A stretch of DNA of 64,000 nt, from positions 3,241,501 to 3,305,500 of the forward strand of contig NZ_CP089291.1 in assembly GCF_022818495.1 (NCBI RefSeq). Direction: 5' to 3'. The notes under the pieces are model-generated. The model was not told the origin of the DNA and made no database searches. It was given only the letters and a program-made list of their open reading frames with translations. Position numbers and translations under genes: made by a program. Within the stretch, counting starts at the first letter, position 1. The number at the start of each line of letters is the position of its first letter. This document shows positions 17,448-26,874 of this stretch, one piece after another. This DNA is from Fodinisporobacter ferrooxydans (GTDB lineage: Bacteria; Bacillota; Bacilli; Tumebacillales; MYW30-H2).

Positions 17448-19253
17448 TTGTTATATCCAATTATCACAACGTCTCGGGGAGTCATCGATTTAAATGGAAT
17501 TTGGAATTTTAAACTAGACACAGGAAAAGGGTTCGAAGAAAAGTGGTTTAAAACAAAACTAAAAGAAACTCAGAGTATGGCGATTCCATCTTCTTACAAT
17601 GATGTGGGAGTAACAGCCGATATACGAAACCATGTCGGGTGGGTATGGTACGAACGAGAGTTTACAATGCCAAACCTGTTTGCTTCACAACGGATCGTCT
17701 TGCGATTTGGCTCAGCTACACATATGGCGAAGGTTTATGTGAATGGTGAGTTTGTTGTTGAACATAAAGGCGGGTTCACTCCGTTCGAAGCTGAAATCAA
17801 TTCATTTTTAAAAACCGGAAGCAACCGGCTGACAGTGGCTGTGAATAATATTTTGGATGAAACTACACTGCCCGTTGGAAATTATACAGAAAGGGAAATT
17901 GAAGGTATAGGGAAAGTTATTCGCAATAGCCCGAATTTTGACTTCTTTAACTATGCGGGGATTCATCGACCTGTCAAGATCTACACAACACCACAAACGT
18001 ATGTCGAAGATATTTCCGTTGTTACAGATATAGAAGGTACAGTGGGTATTGTCCATTATACTGTGAGCTTTACGGGCGATGCAAAAGTAAAAGCAACAGT
18101 TATGGATCAAGACGGTTCTGCCGTTGCAGAAGCAAATGGATTGAATGGTATGTGCCGAATTCAAGATGTAAAACTGTGGGAACCAATGAATGCATACTTA
18201 TACACATTGAAAGTGGAACTTTTGCAAAACGGTGAAACAATCGATATCTATGAGCAGCCGTTTGGTGTACGAACCATTGAAGTAAAAGATGGAAAATTTC
18301 TTATTAACAATAAACCATTTTACTTTAAAGGGTTCGGCAAACATGAAGATTCACCGATACATGGCAGAGGATTTAACGAAGCTGGCAATGTCATGGACTT
18401 TAACCTGATGAAGTGGATTGGAGCCAATTCATTCCGTACCTCACACTACCCATATTCAGAAGAATTGATGCGGTTGGCAGACCGTGAAGGATTGGTTGTA
18501 ATTGATGAAACGCCCGCGGTTGGCGTGCATTTGAATTTTGCTGCAACACTGTTTGGGCAAAAGGAAAGAAGAAATACATGGGAACATATTCAGACGTTTG
18601 AACATCATCGTGATGTGATTCAGGAACTAATCGCCCGTGATAAAAACCATCCCAGTGTGGTCATATGGTCAATCGCCAATGAAGCAGCTACGGAGGAAGA
18701 GGGAGCCTATGAGTACTTCAAGCCGCTTGTGGATCTTGCGAAGGAATGCGACCCGCAGAAACGGCCTGTAACAATCGTTATCCACCTGTGGGCTACACCT
18801 GAAACCGATAAAGTAGCTGAACTGGTAGACGTGCTTGCGTTAAACAGATACTACGGCTGGTATGTAGAAGGTGGAGAATTGGCTATTGCAAAGGTCAAAC
18901 TTCGTGCTGAGCTTGATGGCTGGAGCAAGCGGTGTCCGGGCAAGCCGATTGTAATGACCGAGTATGGCGCGGATACTGTCGCCGGATTCCATGATATCGA
19001 TCCAGTGATGTTTACCGAAGAGTATCAAGTCGCCTTTTTACGGGCGAATCACGAGGTCTTTGACGAGTTTGATAACTTCGTCGGCGAGCAGGTGTGGAAT
19101 TTTGCTGATTTTAGCACCAGTCAAGGAGTTATGCGGGTACAAGGCAACAAAAAGGGCGTGTTTACGAGAGAAAGAAAACCAAAATATGCAGCACATGAAT
19201 TGCGTAGAAGGTGGTTAGGCATTCCTGATTTCGGATATAAGCGAGAACGTTAA
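17448..19253 (+). CDS. uidA: beta-glucuronidase (GH2)
   Basis: 601 residues, intracellular (no signal peptide). The GH2 domains run in order: jelly roll (about 1-180), immunoglobulin-like (180-275), TIM barrel (275-600). The acid/base E412 lies in SIANEA and the nucleophile E505 in VMTEYGAD, almost the same positions as E. coli E413 and E504. The NxK motif that binds the glucuronate carboxylate is present as N567-K568-K569-G570. That marks it as a glucuronidase and not a galactosidase. Start TTG 17448 has AAAGGAG nine bases upstream. It releases glucuronate for the downstream uxaC pathway. Confidence 0.95.
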   Translation: MLYPIITTSRGVIDLNGIWNFKLDTGKGFEEKWFKTKLKETQSMAIPSSYNDVGVTADIRNHVGWVWYEREFTMPNLFASQRIVLRFGSATHMAKVYVNGEFVVEHKGGFTPFEAEINSFLKTGSNRLTVAVNNILDETTLPVGNYTEREIEGIGKVIRNSPNFDFFNYAGIHRPVKIYTTPQTYVEDISVVTDIEGTVGIVHYTVSFTGDAKVKATVMDQDGSAVAEANGLNGMCRIQDVKLWEPMNAYLYTLKVELLQNGETIDIYEQPFGVRTIEVKDGKFLINNKPFYFKGFGKHEDSPIHGRGFNEAGNVMDFNLMKWIGANSFRTSHYPYSEELMRLADREGLVVIDETPAVGVHLNFAATLFGQKERRNTWEHIQTFEHHRDVIQELIARDKNHPSVVIWSIANEAATEEEGAYEYFKPLVDLAKECDPQKRPVTIVIHLWATPETDKVAELVDVLALNRYYGWYVEGGELAIAKVKLRAELDGWSKRCPGKPIVMTEYGADTVAGFHDIDPVMFTEEYQVAFLRANHEVFDEFDNFVGEQVWNFADFSTSQGVMRVQGNKKGVFTRERKPKYAAHELRRRWLGIPDFGYKRER

Positions 19254-19449
19254 ACAGTGTGAGGTGGTAACGAGCGTTTAAGTTATTTTGTGTATGCGGG
19301 AGGCTAAAACTGCGAGCAAATTGTCAAACGTTTGGTCCTCCCGAGTACAACATTTTGGGGGCGGAGGGGTACCCATGAATCAAGTTCAGTTCTTGAAATT
19401 GCTAGTAAGAGTCTAGAAGACTCTAATCTTGAAATCGAGGTGTGTAAAC

Positions 19450-20571
19450 ATGATGGAGCAAGTTGAGAAGAAAGTTGAACAGGCAAGTCAAAAGCAAACT
19501 GTGACACAACACGTATTTAAGTTCATTTCAAGCAGCTTTGGACCGCTCATCCCAGTGTTTGCGGGTTCAGCTACCATCAAGGCGTTGCTGGCATTATTGA
19601 CAATGTTACACTGGTTGTCGCCCGGGAGCGGCACGTACTTGATCTTAGCGGCCGCTGGTAACTCTGTATTCTTCTTCATGCCCATTTTATTAGGTATCAC
19701 TGGGTCTATGGCCTTGGGGGCTAACCCGTACATCGGTGGTGCCATTGGAGCAGCTTTGATGGAACCGAACTTTACGGGATTGCTACATCACGGTTCCGTG
19801 TCATCGTTTCTTGGGATACCCGTTGTACTGGCTAATTACGCCTCAACGATTTTTCCTATTTTTTTTGCGATACCTATCTACGCTGTCCTTGAAAAGTTTC
19901 TTAAAAAGATCATCCATCGAGATATTCAGCTCTTCATGGTTCCGATGTTGTCACTCATTATTATCGTACCACTAACAGCTATGGTTGTAGGACCGTTTGG
20001 AACCTATGCTGGTCAACTGGTCAGTACTATTGTGTTGTTCCTCTTTTCCAAAAGCGGTCTACTGGCAGGGGCCGTTCTCGGTGCTGCATGGACTTTTCTC
20101 ACTGTAATAGGACTTCACATGGCACTGGTACCTGTTGCTATCACCGACATCAGCCACGGTGGGGATCCGCTGATGGCAACTGCATCCGCAGGGGTCTTTG
20201 CGCAAATAGGATTTGCACTTGGTATGTTGATTAGAACACGAGATGTTGGTCTAAGGTCGCTCGCAGGAGCAAGCCTGATCCCAGGTATTCTGTCCGGAGA
20301 GACAAGACCAATTCTCTACGGCCTTTTCTTGCCTTATCGGCGAACCTTTGTATTCGTAGTTATTGCAGGAGCTGCTGGCGGCGCGATATCTGGAGCTGCT
20401 GGCGTAAAAATGACTGCCTTAGCATTTCCAAGTTTCTTGTCGATTCCTCTATTCGCACCTATGGTCCCCTATGTCATCGGCATGTTGGTCGCGTTTCTTG
20501 CGGCAATGGTTCTCACAATCTTATTTGGATATGAAAAAACGGGGAAAACACGAGAGTCATCAGGAAAATAA
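19450..20571 (+). CDS. PTS transporter EIIC domain, single-domain, glucose/glucoside superfamily
   Basis: 373 residues with about ten membrane segments. The core blocks are SSFGPLIPVFAGSATIKAL, FFMPILLGITGSMALGANPY and IGGAIGAALMEPNF. In the second half the EIIC signature is visible as GILSGETRPILYGLFLPYRR (the GxTEPxLYG-like loop). No EIIB or EIIA domain is fused, and none is seen nearby. Start ATG 19450 follows GAGGTG. It lies between uidA and gnd, so it may import a glucuronide. However, C6 of a glucuronide is a carboxylate and cannot be phosphorylated as in normal PTS glucosides, so transport without phosphorylation, phosphorylation elsewhere, or another substrate must be considered. Confidence 0.8.
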   Translation: MMEQVEKKVEQASQKQTVTQHVFKFISSSFGPLIPVFAGSATIKALLALLTMLHWLSPGSGTYLILAAAGNSVFFFMPILLGITGSMALGANPYIGGAIGAALMEPNFTGLLHHGSVSSFLGIPVVLANYASTIFPIFFAIPIYAVLEKFLKKIIHRDIQLFMVPMLSLIIIVPLTAMVVGPFGTYAGQLVSTIVLFLFSKSGLLAGAVLGAAWTFLTVIGLHMALVPVAITDISHGGDPLMATASAGVFAQIGFALGMLIRTRDVGLRSLAGASLIPGILSGETRPILYGLFLPYRRTFVFVVIAGAAGGAISGAAGVKMTALAFPSFLSIPLFAPMVPYVIGMLVAFLAAMVLTILFGYEKTGKTRESSGK

Positions 20572-20950
20572 GGAGGTTTTTAGGTTTTCCGGCTCCCACG
20601 GTAGCACTAGGAACTGGAATCAGCAATCAAAGAGCGATTTTTTCCGTAGCGGAACATATTGCACATGACAGCAATTGGCTTTAACAAGGTACATCGCTTT
20701 AAAAAGTTAGACATACGGCCTCTCCCACTTATGCAAGAAAGGCCCTTTCATAGAGCATGCAAGGAGTTGCACACCGTATCACGGGTTACCAAGCGTACTA
20801 GCAAGGTGGCTTGAGTCCCACATTGTTTCAATTTCCTACGGACGCCATAGCAGCCATGGTATTTGACATACTGGGTGTGTCGCTTACGAACAAAGAAAAG
20901 TACGTGTTGTCCAAAATCGTCCCATTGTCCTTTAATTATTCAAAAAGTGA
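20572..20950 (+). other. 379 bases without an intact gene; possible coding remnants
   Basis: After an AGGAGG site, one frame reads VALGTGISNQRAIFSVAEHI before a stop. Near 20830-20955 another frame reads FPTDAIAAMVFDILGVSLTN and on to NYSKSEN and a stop. Both look protein-like and could be ends of degraded genes, but I do not recognise the families and they are not continuous. Otherwise I see nothing here except the gnd promoter further on. Confidence 0.3.
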
Positions 20951-20985
20951 GAATTGACGGAAAAAATCAAGCGTGATAAGTTATA

Positions 20986-21022
20986 TATAATTCTTTATTT
21001 AATTTGTTTTGTAAACAAATTA
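20986..21022 (+). promoter_or_regulatory. gnd promoter -10 and ROK-type operator
   Basis: TATAAT (20986-20991) is followed by the inverted repeat TAATTTGT (21000-21007), spacer TTTGTAA, ACAAATTA (21015-21022). The core matches the operator before uxaC and resembles the XylR operator type of Bacillus. This suggests control by the XylR-like ROK protein encoded after gnd. Confidence 0.65.
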
Positions 21023-21131
21023 TTTGATTGTTTAGTTGAAGTTGTTAGAGTGTATTAGATTTATGCTTTCTGTCGGCTGGTACAATGTATATTTTACTTA
21101 AAAATCAGAGGATTAAGGGAGGAAATGGGTT

Positions 21132-22544
21132 TTGTCAAAACAACAAATCGGTGTCATTGGTCTAGCGGTTATGGGGAAAAATCTTGCATTGAATATTGAA
21201 AGCCGTGGATATTCTGTCTCTGTGTATAACCGTTCAAATGAAAAAACCGAAGCATTTTTAAAGAACGAAGCAGTTGGTAAAAATTTTGTTGGCGCATATT
21301 CTGTTGAGGAATTTGTTAATACCTTAGAAAAGCCTCGGAAAATTTTATTAATGGTCAAAGCTGGTGCGGCAACTGACACTACGATCGAGTCTTTAAAGCC
21401 ATACCTTGAGAAAGACGATATTCTGATTGATGGTGGCAATACATTTTTCCAAGATACGATTCGGCGGAACAAAGAATTGGAAACTTCAGGAGTTCATTTT
21501 ATTGGAACAGGTGTCTCTGGCGGAGAGGAAGGCGCATTGAAAGGTCCTGCTATTATGCCAGGCGGAAAAAAAGAAGCGTATGAACTGGTACAGCCAATTC
21601 TTGAGGCAATTTCTGCGAAAGTAGAAGGCGATCCTTGCTGCACATATATTGGACCAAACGGTGCCGGTCACTTTGTGAAAATGGTTCATAATGGGATTGA
21701 ATATGGAGATATGCAATTAATTTCCGAAGCCTACTTTATATTGAAACATGTGCTAAATTTAAGCGTAATGGAGCTTCATGAAGTATTTAAAGAGTGGAAC
21801 AAGGGTGAATTGGACAGTTATTTAATTGAAATTACTGCAGATATCTTTACAAAGATCGATCATGAAACTGGTAAACCACTGGTGGACATGATATTGGATA
21901 CAGCTGGACAGAAGGGTACAGGCAAATGGACAAGTCAAAATGCTTTAGATTTGGGTGTTCCGTTGCCGATTATTACAGAATCTGTATTTGCACGTTTTAT
22001 TTCGGCCATGAAAGACGAGCGTGTAAAGGCGAGCAAATTACTCAAAGGTCCTGATAGGAATCAAAATAAGGTCAATAAACAAGAGGTAATTGAAGCTGTA
22101 CGTAGAGCTTTGTATATGAGTAAAATCTGTTCGTATGCACAAGGTTTTGCTCAAATGCGTGCAGCATCTGAAGAATATGACTGGAATCTTCGTTATGGGG
22201 ACATCGCTATGATCTTCCGTGGCGGTTGCATTATACGAGCACATTTTCTGCAAAAAATTAAGGAGGCATATGACCGGGACCCAAACTTGGCCAATCTGTT
22301 ATTAGATCCGTATTTTAAAGAAATTGTGGAAAGCTACCAATATGCGTTGCGTCAAGTATTAGCAATCGCCATTGAACGTGGTATACCAGTTCCGGCATTT
22401 TCTAGCGCGATCGCTTATTATGACAGCTATCGTACAGAGACTCTGCCAGCGAATTTGCTGCAAGCGCAACGAGACTATTTTGGGGCGCACACATACCAAC
22501 GTATAGATAAAGAAGGAATCTTTCATACGAATTGGCTGGAGTAA
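21132..22544 (+). CDS. gnd: 6-phosphogluconate dehydrogenase, decarboxylating, NADP type
   Basis: 470 residues, normal length. The nucleotide-binding loop [18 protein letters not shown] and the following YNRSNEKTE are of the NADP-preferring GndA kind. The substrate segment [20 protein letters not shown] and the catalytic block [20 protein letters not shown], with the active-site lysine and histidine, are intact. Start TTG 21132 has GGGAGGAAATGG upstream. It converts 6-phosphogluconate to ribulose 5-phosphate, CO2 and NADPH. Being under the same operator as uxaC and close to gntK, it is probably the last step of the glucuronate route here and not only the housekeeping pentose-phosphate enzyme. 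Confidence 0.95.
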   Translation: MSKQQIGVIGLAVMGKNLALNIESRGYSVSVYNRSNEKTEAFLKNEAVGKNFVGAYSVEEFVNTLEKPRKILLMVKAGAATDTTIESLKPYLEKDDILIDGGNTFFQDTIRRNKELETSGVHFIGTGVSGGEEGALKGPAIMPGGKKEAYELVQPILEAISAKVEGDPCCTYIGPNGAGHFVKMVHNGIEYGDMQLISEAYFILKHVLNLSVMELHEVFKEWNKGELDSYLIEITADIFTKIDHETGKPLVDMILDTAGQKGTGKWTSQNALDLGVPLPIITESVFARFISAMKDERVKASKLLKGPDRNQNKVNKQEVIEAVRRALYMSKICSYAQGFAQMRAASEEYDWNLRYGDIAMIFRGGCIIRAHFLQKIKEAYDRDPNLANLLLDPYFKEIVESYQYALRQVLAIAIERGIPVPAFSSAIAYYDSYRTETLPANLLQAQRDYFGAHTYQRIDKEGIFHTNWLE

Positions 22545-22567
22545 GCTACGAGTATTCAAAAGGATAG

Positions 22568-22600
22568 ATAGGCGGCTTCCGGCAGATGAAGCCGCCTAGA
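22568..22600. terminator. hairpin between gnd and the convergent ROK gene
   Basis: AGGCGGCTTC (22570-22579) and GAAGCCGCCT (22588-22597) pair around an eight-base loop. No T-run follows on either side, so a weak, shared terminator is all that can be said. Confidence 0.5.
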
Positions 22601-22628
22601 TAAAGACGAGTGATACGTTGTAAAGCAT

Positions 22629-23798
22629 TCAATCGAATTCATCAATTGTCAAGCTTAATTCAGTAATGTCTAAAAAATTCTTGATGGCCAACGAACAAGC
22701 CCCCATTGCACATGCTTTATTCCCAAGTTCTGAGATCAGAAGTTCTTGATAATGGCTTATTGTAGAAGTCAGGTGTTTTTTTATTTCGATTATCGCGTCT
22801 GGGTACAACTGCAACAATTCACAATTCACAACTAAAATCTCAGGATTATAAAGATTAATAATATTATTTAAGCCAATGGATACATATTTAATAAATTGTT
22901 CAAGCTGATTCATTGTATTTGGTTCTAGCTCACTCACCCATTTCTTAATATCCCTGTAGTTAATATTTTGCTTGGTTTGCTTTTGGGATAATTGTGCAAA
23001 GAAGCTTGATTCGGATGCGTATTGTTCCCAACACCCTAAATTACCACAACTGCATGGTATCCCATCAGGAACCACGATCATATGTCCAATCTCCCCGGCA
23101 TACCCATTATATCCTTTTAGAAATTCGCCATTAGCCAAGATTCCAAGTCCAATTCCCGAAGAAATACTTACACATAATAAATTTTTACTTTGTTGATGTT
23201 TATATACTTGTTCAGCATATGAGCACAAATTGGCGTTATTTTCAACATAGAGATCAATTTCTATTTCTTTTTTTATGTCATCCTTTAAATTTTTATTTTG
23301 CCATTTATGTTGAGGGACAAAATAAATCATTTCATTTGTGTTTACGATACCATGAATTCCAATTACAGCTTCAACAAGCCCGTAACGAGTATACGAACAT
23401 TTTGTTTGATAATCCTTTATATGTTTTACTAATAATGCAAGAATTTCCTGATAATTTGATGATTGCAACTCAATGACATCTACAGTTACAGGATACCCAC
23501 GCAAATCCGTTAATCGAAAGGTGATGGTATTTTTGTCGAGATCAATTCCTAAAGCAAATCCAGCTTGATGATTAATCGAAAGCATGATCGGCCTTCTGCC
23601 GAGGTTTTTGTGTTCCTGTTGGGTTTCAATAATGAGTTCTTCATTCAATAAATCAGAAACTTGCACAGAAATTGTTGCTTTATTCAGTCCGGTAATTTTT
23701 GATAAGTCTGCCCTCGAAATCATTCCATTCTCAATAATCTTGCCTAAGATGACAGACCTGTTTATTTTTTTGATATATGTTTGATCGCCTGTAAGCAA
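22629..23798 (-). CDS. ROK-family transcriptional repressor, XylR-like
   Basis: 389 residues from TTG 23798, which has GGGAGG seven bases upstream (longer in-frame starts lack a site). The N-terminal winged helix is close to B. subtilis XylR (GDQTYIKKINRSVILGKI, then RADLSKITGLNKATISVQVS). The ROK part has the zinc/cysteine motif CSCGNLGCWE and the ATP/sugar-fold segments SISSGIGLGI and NGYAGEIGHM. It lies between two transcription units that carry XylR-type operators (before gnd and before uxaC). So it most likely represses glucuronate catabolism, released by glucuronate, fructuronate, gluconate or a phosphorylated intermediate; the effector is unknown. Confidence 0.88.
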   Translation of the reverse strand: MLTGDQTYIKKINRSVILGKIIENGMISRADLSKITGLNKATISVQVSDLLNEELIIETQQEHKNLGRRPIMLSINHQAGFALGIDLDKNTITFRLTDLRGYPVTVDVIELQSSNYQEILALLVKHIKDYQTKCSYTRYGLVEAVIGIHGIVNTNEMIYFVPQHKWQNKNLKDDIKKEIEIDLYVENNANLCSYAEQVYKHQQSKNLLCVSISSGIGLGILANGEFLKGYNGYAGEIGHMIVVPDGIPCSCGNLGCWEQYASESSFFAQLSQKQTKQNINYRDIKKWVSELEPNTMNQLEQFIKYVSIGLNNIINLYNPEILVVNCELLQLYPDAIIEIKKHLTSTISHYQELLISELGNKACAMGACSLAIKNFLDITELSLTIDEFD

Positions 23799-24016
23799 TT
23801 TGTAGCCTCCCGAATACATAACCACTTTATTTAGTCACACTATAAACAAGGGTAAAAAGGAATCCTATTTATAATCACCAATTTTCGGATTACAAAAGTA
23901 ACGTTTTTGCACATACGTATACCCTATTTCATTGTACTCGTATTAACCGCATAATTCATAATAATTCATATATTTTATCTTAAAATTTACGGTCATGACA
24001 GAAGAACGGAATATTA

Positions 24017-24082
24017 TTGACTTGAAGATTTTCTAATGATACTATACAATTAATTAATTTGTATTGTAAACAAATTAATTAA
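24017..24082 (+). promoter_or_regulatory. uxaC promoter with long inverted-repeat operator
   Basis: TTGACT (24017-24022) and TACTAT (24040-24045) are 17 bases apart. Directly downstream lies a perfect 13-base inverted repeat: TTAATTAATTTGT (24050-24062), spacer ATTGTAA, ACAAATTAATTAA (24070-24082). Binding of the ROK repressor there would block transcription of the uxaC-gntK operon. The rest of 23826-24155 holds no gene I can see. Confidence 0.7.
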
Positions 24083-24155
24083 CGAATATGATTTTAAAAT
24101 TATATTTAAATACAAACCATAGGTACTATGTGTAAAGATACTTGGAGGAGAACTT

Positions 24156-25568
24156 ATGAAACCATTTATAGATGAAAATTTTCTATTAGATAACGAAACG
24201 GCAAAAAACCTTTATTTTCATACAGCAAAAAGCTTGCCAATTTTTGATTTTCATTGCCATTTGAGCCCAGAAGAAATTTGGGAAAATCAATCATTCAGCA
24301 ATATTACGCAGCTTTGGCTTGCTGGAGACCATTATAAATGGCGGACAATGCGCATGCATGGAGTCGATGAACGGTATATTACAGGCGATGCGGAGGATTG
24401 GGAAAAATTCAAAGCTTGGGCGGAAACGGTTCCTCATTTAATTGGAAATCCAGTATACCATTGGACACATATGGAACTTAAGACATTTTTTCAGATTGAC
24501 AAACAATTGAGTCCCGAGACAGCTCGTGAAATCTGGGATGAATGCAATCAGAAATTGCAGGAACCAAAATTAAGGCCAAGGAAAATGATTGAACGGGCAA
24601 ATGTACAATTTATTGGTACGACAGATGATCCGACATCTACGCTGGAATATCATAAACGATTAAAGGACGACGTGACGTTTAAAACAATTGTTGCGCCAAC
24701 ATTTCGTCCCGATCAGGCACTTTTTATCGAAAGAGTGAGCTTTCCTAATTGGTTAAAAAAATTGGAGGAAGTCACAAATCGATCGATTGCTTCTTTCGAT
24801 GATTTCCTCGAAGCATTGCAAAAAAGAGTCGATTATTTTGATGAGAATGGTTGCCGTGCTTCAGACCACGATGTTCCGCAAATGGTCTTTAAGCCTATTT
24901 CCAAACAAGAAGCAGGTGACATTTTCAAAAAACGTTTAAGCAATGAGCCGCTTACAAACGAGGAACTCATTGGTTACCAATCATTTTTACGCTTTGAACT
25001 AGGCAGGATGTATGCAGAAAAACAATGGGTCATGCAGCTGCATATGGGTGCGATGCGGAATAACAATACGATCATGAAAGAGCGTATCGGATCTGATATT
25101 GGGTTTGATTCAATCGGTGAAGGTGACTTGGCTGAAGGACTCTCACGTCTTTTGGATGCGTTGGATCAAAACAAATGCTTGCCAAGGACTGTGCTATATA
25201 ACCTAAACCCAGTGCATAATGAGGTTTTGGCTGCCATGATCGGCAACTTTTATGAGTCTGGAATCCCTGGTAAAATTCAATTTGGCGCTGCGTGGTGGTT
25301 CAACGATCATATTGACGGAATGGTAAAACAGATGAAGGACTTGGCAAATATAGGGGTACTCAGTCACTTTATCGGAATGCTTACGGATTCACGCAGTTTC
25401 CTTTCGTATGTTCGTCATGACTATTTCCGAAGAATTTTATGCAATTTGCTCGGGGAATGGGTAGAAGCTGGAAAGGCGCCTAATGACCAGTTGTTACTAG
25501 AAAAAATGTTGCAAAATATTGGCTTTTACAATGCAAAAAGATATTTCACAGAACGTTCAGCAAAATAA
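24156..25568 (+). CDS. uxaC: glucuronate (uronate) isomerase
   Basis: 470 residues, normal for UxaC. It isomerises D-glucuronate to D-fructuronate (and galacturonate to tagaturonate). The amidohydrolase-like metal motif IFDFHCHLSPEEIWEN is near the N-terminus. Other family blocks include THMELKTFFQID, TTDDPTSTLEYHKRL, QLHMGAMRNNN, FGAAWWFNDHIDGM and FIGMLTDSRSFLSYVRHDYF. Start ATG 24156 has TTGGAGGAG upstream. It is the first gene of an operon with the LarA-like protein, an SDR reductase and gluconokinase, and takes the glucuronate released by UidA. Confidence 0.95.
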   Translation: MKPFIDENFLLDNETAKNLYFHTAKSLPIFDFHCHLSPEEIWENQSFSNITQLWLAGDHYKWRTMRMHGVDERYITGDAEDWEKFKAWAETVPHLIGNPVYHWTHMELKTFFQIDKQLSPETAREIWDECNQKLQEPKLRPRKMIERANVQFIGTTDDPTSTLEYHKRLKDDVTFKTIVAPTFRPDQALFIERVSFPNWLKKLEEVTNRSIASFDDFLEALQKRVDYFDENGCRASDHDVPQMVFKPISKQEAGDIFKKRLSNEPLTNEELIGYQSFLRFELGRMYAEKQWVMQLHMGAMRNNNTIMKERIGSDIGFDSIGEGDLAEGLSRLLDALDQNKCLPRTVLYNLNPVHNEVLAAMIGNFYESGIPGKIQFGAAWWFNDHIDGMVKQMKDLANIGVLSHFIGMLTDSRSFLSYVRHDYFRRILCNLLGEWVEAGKAPNDQLLLEKMLQNIGFYNAKRYFTERSAK

Positions 25569-25586
25569 AAAGAGGTGAAGCGTCTT

Positions 25587-26855
25587 ATGGGTATTCTTCA
25601 GGAATTATTGAAAGATATTCCAGTGCCCAAAATGGCAAAAGTCAAAGTAAAGTTTGACGATAATAGGATCGAAAATCTTGGGCAGGCATTAAATGAAAAA
25701 TTAAAACAAGAAAAAATTCAGCAAAAAATTAAACCAGGAATGGAGATTGCAATCGCGGTAGGAAGCAGGGGGCTTGATCGTATTGTGGAAATTACTGCAA
25801 CTACGGTGCAGTTTCTAAAAGAGTTAGGAGCAAAACCGTTTATTGTTCCGAGCATGGGAAGTCATGGTGGTGCAACGGCAGAAGGACAACGCGCAGTTTT
25901 GGAGCATCTTGGGGTGACAGAAGAGAGTGTCAAAGCAGAAATCCGTTCTTCAATGGAAGTTGTGAAGATCGGAGAGTTGCCAAACGGTTTGCCTGTTTAT
26001 GTTGATACATTCGCTTCAAAAGCTGATGGAATTGTGGTAATCAACCGTGTAAAACCACATACCGCATTTCGTGGGCCAGTTGAAAGTGGAATTATGAAAA
26101 TGATCAGTATTGGCTTGGGCAAGCAAAAAGGTGCCGAAGCGTGTCATCAGTTGGGATTCAAGTACATGGCTGAACATGTACCCGCGATGGCCAAGATGAT
26201 CATGGAAAAACTGCCAGTTCTATTTGGGGTAGCAACGATTGAAAATTCATTTGATAAAGTGGCGCGAATTGAAGTGCTTGCTGTTGAGGAAATCGCTGAA
26301 AAAGAGGTTGAGCTACAAAATATATCTAAACAATTGATGCCCAAACTTTTTTTTGATCAATTGGATGTTCTTGTAGTCGATGAGATTGGCAAAAATATCA
26401 GTGGGGATGGTATGGATCCCAATATTACGGGACGTTATCCAACTCCTTACGCTTTCGGAGGACCAGACATTAATAAGATCGTTGTACTAGATGTGACGCC
26501 ACAGTCAGAAGGAAACGCAAATGGAGTGGGAACAGCAGATTTTACGACAAAACGGCTTTTAGACAAAATGGATTTAGAAGGAACATATGCAAATGGTCTG
26601 ACGTCAACTGTTGTGGCTCCAACAAAAATTGCCACAACATTGCCTAATGACCACGAAGCGATTCAAGCAGCTATTAAGACAAGCAACATATTGGATTTTA
26701 AACAAGTGAAGATGGTACGCATCAAAAACACATTGCAGCTTAGTGAAATTGAGGTATCCGAAGCTTTACTTGAACAGGTGGCAGAACATTCAAATATGGA
26801 TAAGTGCTCAGATCTTTATCATTTACAATTCGACGAAAACGGAAATTTGTTTTAA
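25587..26855 (+). CDS. LarA-superfamily protein, likely nickel-pincer D-mannonate/D-gluconate 2-epimerase
   Basis: 422 residues of the DUF2088/LarA superfamily (nickel-dependent 2-hydroxyacid racemases and epimerases). ATG 25587 has AGAGGTG ten bases upstream. Residues that correspond by pattern to the LarA active site are kept: R61 (VGSRG), H93 (MGSHGG), H158 (VKPHTAFRG), K171 (GIMKM, the lysine position that carries the nickel-pincer cofactor) and H187 (EACHQLG), with the LarA lysine-histidine spacing of 16. The family includes an enzyme epimerising D-gluconate at C2, GntE. Set between the mannonate-forming SDR and gluconokinase, a mannonate to gluconate step is the natural reading. The function is inferred, not proven. 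The cofactor genes larB, larC and larE are not in this window. Confidence 0.8.
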   Translation: MGILQELLKDIPVPKMAKVKVKFDDNRIENLGQALNEKLKQEKIQQKIKPGMEIAIAVGSRGLDRIVEITATTVQFLKELGAKPFIVPSMGSHGGATAEGQRAVLEHLGVTEESVKAEIRSSMEVVKIGELPNGLPVYVDTFASKADGIVVINRVKPHTAFRGPVESGIMKMISIGLGKQKGAEACHQLGFKYMAEHVPAMAKMIMEKLPVLFGVATIENSFDKVARIEVLAVEEIAEKEVELQNISKQLMPKLFFDQLDVLVVDEIGKNISGDGMDPNITGRYPTPYAFGGPDINKIVVLDVTPQSEGNANGVGTADFTTKRLLDKMDLEGTYANGLTSTVVAPTKIATTLPNDHEAIQAAIKTSNILDFKQVKMVRIKNTLQLSEIEVSEALLEQVAEHSNMDKCSDLYHLQFDENGNLF

Positions 26856-26874
26856 ATTCGAAGGGAGTTTTCAA

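Noticed and set aside
22972-23784. Several plus-strand open frames opposite the ROK gene
   Set aside because: They mirror the well-conserved ROK coding sequence and lack ribosome sites.
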